Assembly: GCF_009739465.1 (NCBI RefSeq)
Contig: NZ_WHOM01000045.1
Location: 62,001 to 126,000 of the forward strand
DNA length: 64,000 bases
DNA from: Streptomyces apocyni
Lineage (GTDB): Bacteria; Actinomycetota; Actinomycetes; Streptomycetales; Streptomycetaceae
Direction: 5' to 3'
The notes beneath the pieces are model-generated. The model searched no databases and had not been told where the DNA came from. It saw only the letters and a list, made by a program, of their open reading frames with translations. Each line of letters opens with the position of its first letter. Within the stretch, counting starts at the first letter, position 1. Made by a program: the position numbers and the translations under genes. Of this stretch, positions 10,296 through 18,150 are shown one piece after another.

Positions 10296-11748
10296 CCCGA
10301 AGGGCTTTCTGAACCACGGCCGTGAGGTCGCCCAGACCCGCCCCGTCCCCGAGCGGCTCCGGGACTGGAACGAGGTCTACGTACCCGGCTCCCTCCTGCC
10401 GATCATCTCCAAGCAGGCCAGCCGCTGCATGGACTGCGGCATTCCGTTCTGCCACAACGGCTGCCCGCTCGGGAACCTGATCCCTGAGTGGAACGACTAC
10501 GCCTACCGCGAGGACTGGCAGGCCGCGTCCGAGCGCCTGCACGCGACGAACAACTTCCCGGAGTTCACCGGCCGCCTGTGCCCGGCTCCGTGTGAGTCGG
10601 CGTGCGTGCTCGGCATCAACCAGCCTGCCGTCACCATCAAGAACGTCGAGGTCTCGATCATCGACAAGGCGTGGGACAACGGCGACGTGGCGCCGCAGAT
10701 CCCCGAGCGCCTGTCCGGCAAGACCGTCGCCGTCATCGGCTCGGGCCCCGCGGGCCTGGCCGCCGCGCAGCAGCTGACCCGCGCCGGTCACACGGTCGCC
10801 GTCTACGAGCGCGCCGACCGCATCGGCGGCCTGCTCCGCTACGGCATCCCCGAGTTCAAGATGGAGAAGGTGCACATCAACCGGCGCATCGAGCAGATGC
10901 GTACGGAGGGCACCAAGTTCCGTACCGGCATCGAGATCGGCCGCGACCTGAACGCGACCGACCTGCGCAAGCGCTACGACGCCGTGGTCATCGCCGCCGG
11001 TGCCACCACCGCCCGCGACCTGCCGGTCCCCGGCCGCGAGCTGGGCGGCATCCACCAGGCGATGGAGTACCTGCCGCTCGCCAACAAGGTGCAGGAGGGC
11101 GACTACGTGACGCCCCCGCTCACCGCCGAGGGCAAGCACGTCGTGGTCATCGGCGGCGGCGACACCGGCGCCGACTGCGTGGGCACCGCCCACCGCCAGG
11201 GCGCCGCGTCGGTCACCCAGCTGGAGATCATGCCCAAGCCCGGCGAGGACCGCCCGGCCCACCAGCCCTGGCCGACCTTCCCCATGCTCTACAAGGTCAC
11301 CTCGGCCCACGAGGAGGGCGGCGAGCGCGTCTACTCCGTCTCGACCACCCACTTCGAGGGCGACGAGGACGGCAACGTCAAGGCCCTCCATCTCATCGAG
11401 GTGGAGTTCAAGGACGGCAAGCTGGAGCAGAAGCCCGGCACCGAGCGGGTCATCCCGGCTCAGCTGGTCACCCTCGCCATGGGCTTCACCGGCACCGACA
11501 CCGAGAACGGCCTGGTCCAGCAGTTCGGCCTGGAACTCGACGCGCGCGGCAACATCGCCCGAGACGCCGATTTCCAGACAAACGTCCCCGGCGTGTACGT
11601 TGCAGGTGACGCGGGCCGTGGCCAGTCGCTGATCGTCTGGGCGATCGCCGAAGGCCGCTCGGCGGCTCGCGGCGTCGACCGCCTGCTGACCGGAGCCAGC
11701 GACCTCCCGGCCCCGATCCGCCCCACGGACCGTTCCCTGACGGTCTGA
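10288..11748 (+). CDS. gltD: glutamate synthase small subunit
   Basis: This 486-residue flavoprotein passes electrons from NADPH through FAD and 4Fe-4S clusters to GltB. The N-terminal cysteine cluster C47, C50, C55, C59 ([14 protein letters not shown]) and a second cysteine group (CPAPCESAC) supply the 4Fe-4S ligands. The FAD motif [12 protein letters not shown] (about 150) and NADPH motif [12 protein letters not shown] (about 290) are intact. The ATG at 10288 lies inside the end of gltB (8-bp overlap, different frame), indicating coupled translation of the two subunits. Confidence 0.97.
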   Translation: MADPKGFLNHGREVAQTRPVPERLRDWNEVYVPGSLLPIISKQASRCMDCGIPFCHNGCPLGNLIPEWNDYAYREDWQAASERLHATNNFPEFTGRLCPAPCESACVLGINQPAVTIKNVEVSIIDKAWDNGDVAPQIPERLSGKTVAVIGSGPAGLAAAQQLTRAGHTVAVYERADRIGGLLRYGIPEFKMEKVHINRRIEQMRTEGTKFRTGIEIGRDLNATDLRKRYDAVVIAAGATTARDLPVPGRELGGIHQAMEYLPLANKVQEGDYVTPPLTAEGKHVVVIGGGDTGADCVGTAHRQGAASVTQLEIMPKPGEDRPAHQPWPTFPMLYKVTSAHEEGGERVYSVSTTHFEGDEDGNVKALHLIEVEFKDGKLEQKPGTERVIPAQLVTLAMGFTGTDTENGLVQQFGLELDARGNIARDADFQTNVPGVYVAGDAGRGQSLIVWAIAEGRSAARGVDRLLTGASDLPAPIRPTDRSLTV

Positions 11749-11759
11749 CCGCTCGACCC

Positions 11760-11776
11760 GGTACTCGACGAGTACC
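11760..11776. repeat. perfect 17-bp palindrome after gltD
   Basis: GGTACTCG-A-CGAGTACC is perfectly symmetrical and begins 12 bases after the gltD stop. It could fold as a short hairpin helping termination, or be a protein site. A stronger terminator follows at 11812. Confidence 0.6.
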
Positions 11777-11811
11777 CCTTGACGTTCCGTACAACGAAGT
11801 GCGGACCTGAC

Positions 11812-11854
11812 GCGGCGCCCGCCCTTGTCCCCGACCGGACTGGGTGGGCGCCGC
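11812..11854 (+). terminator. terminator of gltBD
   Basis: GCGGCGCCCGCCC (11812-11824) pairs with GGGTGGGCGCCGC (11842-11854), a 13-bp stem with one G-T pair, followed closely by GTTTTCCC. Confidence 0.75.
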
Positions 11855-11893
11855 GGCGTTTTCCCGGCAGGAGTCGGCCGGTCCCGTCTCAGG

Positions 11894-11942
11894 CGTTGCG
11901 TGTGGCGCAACGGGTGTTGTAGGTGTTGCGTCTGTCGCAATG
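11894..11942. promoter_or_regulatory. two spaced TTGCG-N5-CGCAA operators
   Basis: CGTTGCG-TGTGG-CGCAACG (11894-11912) and TGTTGCG-TCTGT-CGCAATG (11924-11942) share the inverted core TTGCG-N5-CGCAA. Their centres are exactly 30 bp apart, close to three helical turns, which suggests cooperative binding by a dimeric regulator. They lie 102-150 bp upstream of the sugar ABC transporter operon. The cognate regulator is not identified and none is encoded next door. Confidence 0.6.
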
Positions 11943-11970
11943 CTCATTACGGTTCGGCACGCCGCCCCCA

Positions 11971-11986
11971 ATGGGTCTAGACCGCC
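11971..11986. promoter_or_regulatory. DasR-type operator (dre-like)
   Basis: The 10-bp palindrome GGTCTAGACC (11974-11983) is the exact core of the DasR response element ACTGGTCTAGACCACT, with 12 of 16 positions matching overall. DasR is the GlcNAc-responsive GntR regulator of Streptomyces. The position, about 60 bp before the binding-protein gene, suits an operator. Related GntR regulators use similar cores. Confidence 0.55.
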
Positions 11987-12043
11987 CCTCGATGCTGTGA
12001 CCACAATCACTCACCAAGGACACCCACCGAAGAGGGGGCTGGC

Positions 12044-13348
12044 ATGAAGCGACGTGTCATCGCGGCAGTAGGAATCGGCATGACGCTCGGACTGACCGCG
12101 ACGGCCTGCGGCGGCGATGACTCGGGCGACAAGGCCAAGGGAAACGGCAGCGGCAAGGGCAAGACCCTCACCGTATGGATCATGGAGGGGACCAACCCCG
12201 ACCCCGAGCCGTTCTTCAAGGAAGCCGCCGCCGCCTTCAAGAAGCAGACCGGCGCCAGCATCAAGGTCGAGTACCAGCAGTGGGCCTCGGCGCAGAAGAA
12301 GTTCACCACCGCCATCGAAGGCGGCAAGGACCAGGTCCCCGACGTCGCCGAGGTCGGCACCACCTGGGTGCCGCAGTTCGCCGAGACCGGGGCGCTCGTG
12401 GACGTCACCGACAAGGTCAAGGAATCCGGGCTGAGCGACGACCTCGTCGCGGGGCTCCAGGACGCCGGCACCCTGGACGGCAAGCAGTACGGCATGCCCT
12501 GGTACGCGGGCGTCCGCAGCATCGTCTACCGCACGGACGTCTTCGACAAGCACGGCCTCAAGGCCCCGACCACCTGGAAGGAGCTCCAGGCCACCGCCAA
12601 GACGCTCAAGGAGAAGGAACCAGGCATGGTCGCCTTCCCCGTCGCGGGCGGCGCCGAGATGTTCGCCGCACCCTTCGTGTGGGGCGCGGGCGGCGAACTG
12701 GCCGTCGAGGAGGGCGGCCAGTGGAAGTCCGCCATCAACTCCGCGGACGCCGTCAAGGGCATCGCGTACTACACCGGCCTCGCCACCAAGGACAAGGTCT
12801 CCCCGGCCAAGGTCAACACCTGGACCGAGAAGGAGGTCGGCGACGCCTGGAACAAGGGCCAGATCGCGATGGCCGTCGGCGGCAACTGGACACCCAAGGC
12901 GATCATGGAGGGCAATCCGGACCTCAAGGGCAAGCTGGCCGCCGTGCCGATCCCCGGCCAGACCGGCGGAATGAGCAAGTCCTTCCTCGGCGGGTCCTAC
13001 CTCTCCACCTTCCAGACCGACCAGCAGGACCTGGCCTGGGAGTTCGTGAAGATGCTGACCACCGGCGAGTTCGCCACCAAGTGGGCCGAGCAGACCAACT
13101 ACTTCCCCGGCCAGAACTCCGAACTGGAGAAGGTCGCCGCCCAGAAGGACCCACTGGTCGAACCGTTCGCCCAGCAGATGATGGAGGCGGGCGCGACCGT
13201 CCCCAAGACCAAGGCCTACGGCGAGATCCAGGCCTCCAAGGTCATCCCGCGCATGGTCCAGTCCATCCTGAACGGCAAGGCGAACGTCCAGCAGGCCGCC
13301 GACAAGGCGGCCAAGGAAATGGACGCCATCTTCGCCAAGGACAAGTAA
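12044..13348 (+). CDS. sugar ABC transporter substrate-binding lipoprotein
   Basis: A 434-residue extracytoplasmic solute-binding protein of the oligosaccharide class. The first 25 residues form a lipoprotein signal (MKRRVIAAVGIGMTLGLTATAC) with the lipidated cysteine after ATA, followed by a G/D/K linker and an SBP fold (LTVWIMEGTNPDPEPF, then MPWYAGVRSIVYRTD). An AGAGGGGGCT site precedes the ATG at 12044. Two permease genes follow with a short gap and then an overlap. The DasR-like site upstream and the chitosanase homologue downstream suggest an amino-sugar oligosaccharide such as chitobiose, but the ligand is inferred. Confidence 0.88.
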   Translation: MKRRVIAAVGIGMTLGLTATACGGDDSGDKAKGNGSGKGKTLTVWIMEGTNPDPEPFFKEAAAAFKKQTGASIKVEYQQWASAQKKFTTAIEGGKDQVPDVAEVGTTWVPQFAETGALVDVTDKVKESGLSDDLVAGLQDAGTLDGKQYGMPWYAGVRSIVYRTDVFDKHGLKAPTTWKELQATAKTLKEKEPGMVAFPVAGGAEMFAAPFVWGAGGELAVEEGGQWKSAINSADAVKGIAYYTGLATKDKVSPAKVNTWTEKEVGDAWNKGQIAMAVGGNWTPKAIMEGNPDLKGKLAAVPIPGQTGGMSKSFLGGSYLSTFQTDQQDLAWEFVKMLTTGEFATKWAEQTNYFPGQNSELEKVAAQKDPLVEPFAQQMMEAGATVPKTKAYGEIQASKVIPRMVQSILNGKANVQQAADKAAKEMDAIFAKDK

Positions 13349-13361
13349 GAGCGGCGCGCCG

Positions 13362-14357
13362 GTGAAGGACACACTCACCCGCGGCGGCCCGGACCCCCAG
13401 ACCCGCCGCCCCCCTCCAGTCCAGCCACCCGCCCCCGACACCCCGGCCCGCCGCCGCAAACGGCTGATCACCCGCACCCGGCCCTGGCTGCTGCTCGCCC
13501 CCGCCCTGCTCGTACTCGCCGGGCTGCTGCTCTGGCCGATGATCCAGGTCGGCAAGCTGTCGCTCCAGGAGTACGAGGTCAGGTTCGGCGGGGGAGTCGG
13601 AACGTACATCGGCCTCGACAACTACGCGGAGCTGGTCTCCAGCGAGCTGCTGTGGAAGACCGTCCTGCCCAACACGGCGTTCTTCGCGTTCGCCTGCGTC
13701 GGGCTCACCGTCGCCCTCGGCACCCTGGTGGCGCTGCTGCTGAACCGCCTCGGCACGACCTGGCGGCTGATCTGCTCGCTGGCGATCATGGCGGCCTGGG
13801 CGATGCCCGCCGTCACCGGCACCTATGTGTGGATCTGGCTCTTCCAGCCGGGGGACGGCCTGTTCAGCCATCTCGCCGAGGGTCTTGGCCTGATCGACCC
13901 GGAGACCACCAACTGGTTCACCCAGCGGCTGCCGTTCTACGCGATCGCGACGCTCAACGTCGTCCACCACGGCTTCCCGTTCGTCGCCATCACCGTGCTC
14001 GCCGGGCTGCTGACCATCCCCAAGGAGCTCTACGAGGCAGGCATGATCGACGGCGCCAACGCCTGGCAGCGGTTCTGGCAGATCACCGTGCCGACCATCA
14101 GGCCCGTCTTCCTCGTGGTGACCATCCTCTCCACGATCTGGGACTTCAAGGTCTTCACCCAGATCTTCCTGATGCCAGGCGGCGACGGCTCCAATCCCGA
14201 CGTCTTCAACCTCGGCGTCTACTCGTACATCGAGGCCTTCGCCGAGAACGACTACGGAACGGGTGCGGCCGCGGCGGTCCTGCTCACCCTGCTGCTCCTG
14301 GCGATCACGATCGTGTATATCCGCACGCTGTTCCGACAGGGGGAGGAGGACCTGTGA
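13362..14357 (+). CDS. sugar ABC transporter permease (MalF-type)
   Basis: A 331-residue inner-membrane permease with a proline-rich cytosolic N-terminus and about six transmembrane helices. The EAA loop that docks the ATPase is visible as KELYEAGMIDGANAWQRFWQITVPTIRP. The GTG start at 13362 lies 13 bases after the binding-protein stop, and its own stop overlaps the next gene as GTGA. It would form the heterodimeric channel with the following permease. No ATPase gene is present in the operon; Streptomyces sugar importers of this class commonly share the MsiK ATPase encoded elsewhere. Confidence 0.92.
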   Translation: MKDTLTRGGPDPQTRRPPPVQPPAPDTPARRRKRLITRTRPWLLLAPALLVLAGLLLWPMIQVGKLSLQEYEVRFGGGVGTYIGLDNYAELVSSELLWKTVLPNTAFFAFACVGLTVALGTLVALLLNRLGTTWRLICSLAIMAAWAMPAVTGTYVWIWLFQPGDGLFSHLAEGLGLIDPETTNWFTQRLPFYAIATLNVVHHGFPFVAITVLAGLLTIPKELYEAGMIDGANAWQRFWQITVPTIRPVFLVVTILSTIWDFKVFTQIFLMPGGDGSNPDVFNLGVYSYIEAFAENDYGTGAAAAVLLTLLLLAITIVYIRTLFRQGEEDL

Positions 14358-15208
14358 CCACCCGCACTCGCTCTCGCACTCGCACGCGCACGACCCCGGC
14401 GGCGCGCTTCGGGCTCGGGGTCGCCGTTGCCGCCCTGCTCGTCTTCGCGCTCTTCCCCGTCTACTGGATGGTCTCCACCGCCCTGGACCCCAAGGCGCTC
14501 ACCCGTGGCGCGGACCTGCTGCCCAGCGGAGTCAGCTTCGAGCACTTCACGTTCGCCTTCGAGAAGGGCAACTTCGGAACGTATCTGCTGAACTCGGCGA
14601 TCGTTGGCTTCGGCACCATCCTGGGGGCCGCGCTGCTGTCGCTCTTCGCGGCCGTGGCGGTGGCCCGGTTCAAGTTCCGCTTCCGTACCTCCGTCCTGCT
14701 GATGATCCTCATCGTGCAGATGGTGCCGCTGGAGGCGCTGGTCATCCCGCTGTTCATCCAGATGCGTGACTACGACCTGCTGGAGAGCCTGCTCGGGCTG
14801 AGCATCGTCTACATCGCGCTGTCCCTGCCGTTCGCGATCTGGACCCTGCGCGGGTTCGTGGCCACGGTCCCCAAGGAGGTCGAGGAGGCCGCCTACATCG
14901 ACGGCGCGTCGTGGTTCCGGATGTTCCGGTCGGTGCTGCTGCCGCTGGTGGCGCCCGGACTCGTGGCCACCTCGATCTTCGCCTTCATCACGGCGTGGAA
15001 CGAGTTCGTCTTCGCGTACACGTTCATGAAGAGCAGCGACAACTACACGGCGGCGGTGGGGATCTTCCAGTTCTTCGGGGAGAACTCCACGGCCTGGGGT
15101 CCGGTCATGGCCAGCTCGACGCTGGTCACCGTGCCGGTGATGATCTTCTTCATGATCGTCCACCGCAGGCTCGGCTCCGGACTCGCCGCGGGAGCGGTGA
15201 AAGGGTGA
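14354..15208 (+). CDS. sugar ABC transporter permease (MalG-type)
   Basis: A 284-residue partner permease. After a T/R-rich N-terminus there are about six helices and a conserved EAA loop, KEVEEAAYIDGASWFRMFRSVLLPLVAPG. The frame is open much further upstream, but GTG at 14354 overlaps the previous stop (GTGA) and gives a normal family length, so it is chosen. It completes the importer with the binding protein and the MalF-type permease. A strong bidirectional terminator lies 25 bases downstream. Confidence 0.92.
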   Translation: MTTRTRSRTRTRTTPAARFGLGVAVAALLVFALFPVYWMVSTALDPKALTRGADLLPSGVSFEHFTFAFEKGNFGTYLLNSAIVGFGTILGAALLSLFAAVAVARFKFRFRTSVLLMILIVQMVPLEALVIPLFIQMRDYDLLESLLGLSIVYIALSLPFAIWTLRGFVATVPKEVEEAAYIDGASWFRMFRSVLLPLVAPGLVATSIFAFITAWNEFVFAYTFMKSSDNYTAAVGIFQFFGENSTAWGPVMASSTLVTVPVMIFFMIVHRRLGSGLAAGAVKG

Positions 15209-15232
15209 AGGGCTGAGCCAGGTGGGGAGCAG

Positions 15233-15267
15233 CCGCCCCGGGGACGTACGCCCAGTCCCCGGGGCGG
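15233..15267. terminator. bidirectional terminator between the sugar operon and the GH46 gene
   Basis: CCGCCCCGGGGAC (15233-15245) and GTCCCCGGGGCGG (15255-15267) form a perfect 13-bp stem between two convergent genes. Confidence 0.85.
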
Positions 15268-15277
15268 TCAGGCTCTC

Positions 15278-16207
15278 TTACGGAACCCGGAAGGTGTCCC
15301 CGTACATCTCCCACGTCAGCGGCGTCTTCAGCTCCAGGTTGCCGTCGCGCAGGAACACCCGCTGCGCGTTGTCGATCCGGCTGGTGTCGCGCTGCGACGT
15401 GCGCTTGGCCTGCTTGATCACGTCGCGCCGGATGTCGAGGAACGCCTCCAGGTACGCCTTCTCGTCGCCGCCCGCGGCCTTGGTGTCGGCCTTCTTCATC
15501 GCGGCCCTGCGGATGCTGTAGAAGCCCGACTCGTCGGCGCCGGGGCCGTGCTGCAGCATGGCGTCGAAGTACATGAACTGGCCGAGCGTGCCGAGGCCGT
15601 CGATCTTCGCGATCCGTACGGCGGGCTTGAAGTAGAGCCGGTCCAGGGCGGCGTCCTGCGCCTTGCGCATGGCGGGCTTCTCCGCCTCGTCGGCCCAGGC
15701 CTCCGGGTAGTCCGGGTCCAGGCCCTCGTGCGAGTCCGAGCCGTTCACCTCGCGCAGCGCGGGCAGGTAGCTGGCGAGTTCGTTGTCCGGCTGCTCCTTG
15801 GTGTACGCCTTGACGAGGGCCAGCATGTCGTTGGTGCCCGAGCAGAACCCGGCGATGCCCGCGCAGTAGCCCGCGCCCTCGCCGCTGTCGCTGATGGACC
15901 CGTACATCTCCTGCCAGTCGAGCGCGGAGCCGTGCGCCGTGGACACCAGCTGGAGGGCGAGCTCCCGCTTGTCCGGGGCCGCGAGGCCCGGCGGCAGCTT
16001 GGCGATGCGCTCGTCGAGGGCGTCGCTTTCGGCCGTCTTCTTGTCCCGCTCCCAGTCCGCTGTTCCGCCCGTTCCGCCTGTTTCGCTCTGACCGGATTCC
16101 TTGTTCTTTGACCGGAAATCATCCGATCCCGAGCTGGGTCCCCAGAGGAAGACGGCAAGGGTCGCTAGCGGAGCGATAGCGAAAAACAGGCAACTGGCAC
16201 GCTTCAT
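15278..16207 (-). CDS. GH46 chitosanase homologue with altered catalytic site
   Basis: A 309-residue exported or anchored protein (hydrophobic N-terminus, residues 3-22). From about residue 80 to the end it matches the family 46 chitosanase fold: LDWQEMYGSISDSGEGAGYCAG, FCSGTNDMLALV, YLPALREVNGSDSHEGL, QRVFLRDGNLEL. In the well-studied S. sp. N174 enzyme the acid is Glu22 (AENSSLDW) and the second catalytic residue is Asp40 (DIGDGRGY). Here the corresponding positions are H92 (AHGSALDW) and E110 (DSGEGAGY), while D107 is kept and Arg42 becomes A112. Activity is therefore doubtful or changed. S. coelicolor is thought to encode a second chitosanase next to gltD, so this may be its orthologue. 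Confidence 0.85.
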   Translation of the reverse strand: MKRASCLFFAIAPLATLAVFLWGPSSGSDDFRSKNKESGQSETGGTGGTADWERDKKTAESDALDERIAKLPPGLAAPDKRELALQLVSTAHGSALDWQEMYGSISDSGEGAGYCAGIAGFCSGTNDMLALVKAYTKEQPDNELASYLPALREVNGSDSHEGLDPDYPEAWADEAEKPAMRKAQDAALDRLYFKPAVRIAKIDGLGTLGQFMYFDAMLQHGPGADESGFYSIRRAAMKKADTKAAGGDEKAYLEAFLDIRRDVIKQAKRTSQRDTSRIDNAQRVFLRDGNLELKTPLTWEMYGDTFRVP

Positions 16208-16266
16208 GCCGCACAGCGTAAGGCTCAGGTGAACGCTTATGGCGCAGGGATCGCCGTCAGGCGCCG

Positions 16267-16295
16267 CCACACCGAGAGGGAACGCGCCGGTGTGG
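16267..16295. promoter_or_regulatory. inverted repeat between divergent GH46 and cytochrome b genes
   Basis: CCACACCG (16267-16274) and CGGTGTGG (16288-16295) are exact inverse copies around 13 bp. They lie in the 168-bp divergent promoter region, 60 bp from the GH46 start and 81 bp from the cytochrome b start. A protein site is possible; none is known to me. Confidence 0.4.
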
Positions 16296-16375
16296 GGCCC
16301 CACGCCTTTACGCTCAGGTTCTGCTGGCAGCCGCGGCCGCCCTTCCTCCGCTGGACGGGCCTGAAAGGGGACCGG

Positions 16376-18109
16376 ATGAGCGCACCCACCGACCGCACCC
16401 CCGCGACCGACCGCCACGAGCGACCCGCCAAAGGCGAGCGACCCGCCAAAGGCGAGCGACCCGCCAAAGGCGAGCGACCCGCCAAAGGCGAGCGACCCGC
16501 CAAAGGCGAGCGACCCGCGAAAGGCGAGCGGCTGGCCGACTGGGCCGACGGCCGCCTCGGCATCCACACACTGGCCAAGTCCCAGATGCGCAAGGTCTTC
16601 CCGGACCACTGGTCGTTCATGCTGGGCGAGATCTGCCTCTACACCTTCCTCATCCTGATCCTCACCGGCGTCTACCTCACCCTGTTCTTCGAGCCCAGCA
16701 GCGCCGAGGTCATCTACGACGGGGTGTACACGCCACTCAACGGCGTCCAGATGAGCAGGGCGTACGAGTCCACCCTCGACATCAGCATGGAAGTGCGCGG
16801 CGGACTGCTCATCCGGCAGATCCACCACTGGGCCGCTCTGGTCTTCGCCGCCGGACTGCTGGTGCACATGATGCGGGTCTTCTTCACCGGCGCCTTCCGT
16901 AAGCCGCGCGAGCTGAACTGGCTCTTCGGCTGGACGCTCCTGATGCTCGCCCTGCTCACCGGCCTCACCGGGTACTCACTCCCCGACGACCTGCTGTCCG
17001 GCACTGGGGTGCGCTTCGCGCAGGGCGCGATCCTGTCGATCCCGGTGGTGGGGACGTACGTCGCCTTCTTCCTCTTCGGCGGCGAGTTCCCCGGATCCGA
17101 CATGATCCCGCGGTTCTTCATGTTCCACGTCCTGCTGCTGCCCGGGATCATGCTCGGCCTGGTGACCCTCCACCTGATCCTGGTCTTCTACCACAAGCAC
17201 ACCCAGTTCGCGGGCCCCGCACGGTCGGAGAAGCGGGTGATCGGCGCGCCCTTCATGCCCGTCTACGTTGCCAAGGCGGGTGGCTTCTTCTTCCTGGTGT
17301 TCGGGGTGCTGGCGATGACCGCCGCGCTCGTCACCATCAACCCCGTATGGAACCTCGGCCCCTACCGGCCCGACATGGTCTCCACCAACGCCCAACCCGA
17401 CTGGTACCTGGGCTTCTCCGAAGGGCTGATCCGGGTGATGCCCGCCTGGGAGATCAACGCCTGGGGCCACACCCTGCAACTGGGCGTCCTGATCCCGTTC
17501 TCGCTCTTCCCGCTGATCATGATGGCGATCGCCGCCTACCCGTTCTTCGAAGCCTGGGTCACCGGCGACAGGCGCGAACACCACATCCTCGACCGCCCGC
17601 GCAACGCTCCCGTCCGCACGGGCCTGGGAGTCGCCTGGCTCACGCTGTACGGGGTCCTGCTGATCGGCGGCGGCAACGACCTGTGGGCCACCCACTTCCA
17701 CCTCGCGATCGGCGACATCACCTGGTTCGTGCGGATCGCCTGCTTCGCCGGACCCGTACTGGCCTTCTACGTCACCAAACGGATCTGCATCGCCCTACAG
17801 CAGCGGGACCGCGACAAGGTCCTGCACGGGCGGGAGGCGGGCATCATCAAGCGCTTGCCGAACGGCGAGTTCATCGAAGTCCACACACCCCTGCCCCAGG
17901 ACCAGTTGTACACCCTCACCTCCCACGAGCAGCGCACCCCCCACGACCCCGGACCACTGGTCGACGAGAACGGTGCCCCGCGCCGCCTCAAGCGCTCCGA
18001 ACGACTGAGGGTGCGGCTCTCGCGCGCGATGTACGGGCCCGCCGCGCACGTCCCCAAGGTCACGGCGGAGGAGTACCGCGAGATCACGGAGGGACAGCCG
18101 CACCACTGA
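16376..18109 (+). CDS. orphan cytochrome b (QcrB-like)
   Basis: A 577-residue polytopic cytochrome b of the bc1/b6f class, related to the quinol-oxidising QcrB. Helices B and D carry the paired haem histidines (IRQIHHWAALVFAAGLLVHMM and FHVLLLPGIMLGLVTLH), and the quinol-site motif appears as PDWYLGF. The N-terminus is unusual: residues about 16-51 are six copies of RPAKGE. The ATG at 16376 follows an AAAGGGGA site. No Rieske protein or cytochrome c gene is adjacent, unlike the normal qcrCAB operon, so it is probably a second paralogue. Its partners cannot be told from this window. Confidence 0.85.
   Translation: MSAPTDRTPATDRHERPAKGERPAKGERPAKGERPAKGERPAKGERPAKGERLADWADGRLGIHTLAKSQMRKVFPDHWSFMLGEICLYTFLILILTGVYLTLFFEPSSAEVIYDGVYTPLNGVQMSRAYESTLDISMEVRGGLLIRQIHHWAALVFAAGLLVHMMRVFFTGAFRKPRELNWLFGWTLLMLALLTGLTGYSLPDDLLSGTGVRFAQGAILSIPVVGTYVAFFLFGGEFPGSDMIPRFFMFHVLLLPGIMLGLVTLHLILVFYHKHTQFAGPARSEKRVIGAPFMPVYVAKAGGFFFLVFGVLAMTAALVTINPVWNLGPYRPDMVSTNAQPDWYLGFSEGLIRVMPAWEINAWGHTLQLGVLIPFSLFPLIMMAIAAYPFFEAWVTGDRREHHILDRPRNAPVRTGLGVAWLTLYGVLLIGGGNDLWATHFHLAIGDITWFVRIACFAGPVLAFYVTKRICIALQQRDRDKVLHGREAGIIKRLPNGEFIEVHTPLPQDQLYTLTSHEQRTPHDPGPLVDENGAPRRLKRSERLRVRLSRAMYGPAAHVPKVTAEEYREITEGQPHH
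16421..16528 (+). repeat. six 18-bp tandem repeats inside the cytochrome b gene
   Basis: The unit CGACCCGCCAAAGGCGAG is repeated six times; copies 1-5 are identical and copy 6 differs by one base (16519, CGCGAAA). Each unit encodes RPAKGE in frame, so copy-number change would not break the protein. Near-perfect identity indicates recent expansion or homogenisation. Confidence 0.95.
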
Positions 18110-18150
18110 GCGCGCTAGGCCCGGCCCGCTTCGGGGCGGACAATGGGCCC

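Noticed and set aside
13652..14353. Upstream extension of the second permease frame
   Set aside because: It lies inside the first permease gene, is R/P/H-rich, and the GTGA overlap at 14354 gives a complete permease.
16421..16528. Regular repeats resembling a CRISPR array
   Set aside because: The 18-bp units are directly adjacent, without spacers, and code in frame for RPAKGE.
16208..16867. N-terminal extension of the GH46 frame with repeated S-L-A-F-G-G units
   Set aside because: The repeats are the antisense of the RPAKGE units of the cytochrome b gene; the hydrophobic start at 16207 fits an exported protein.
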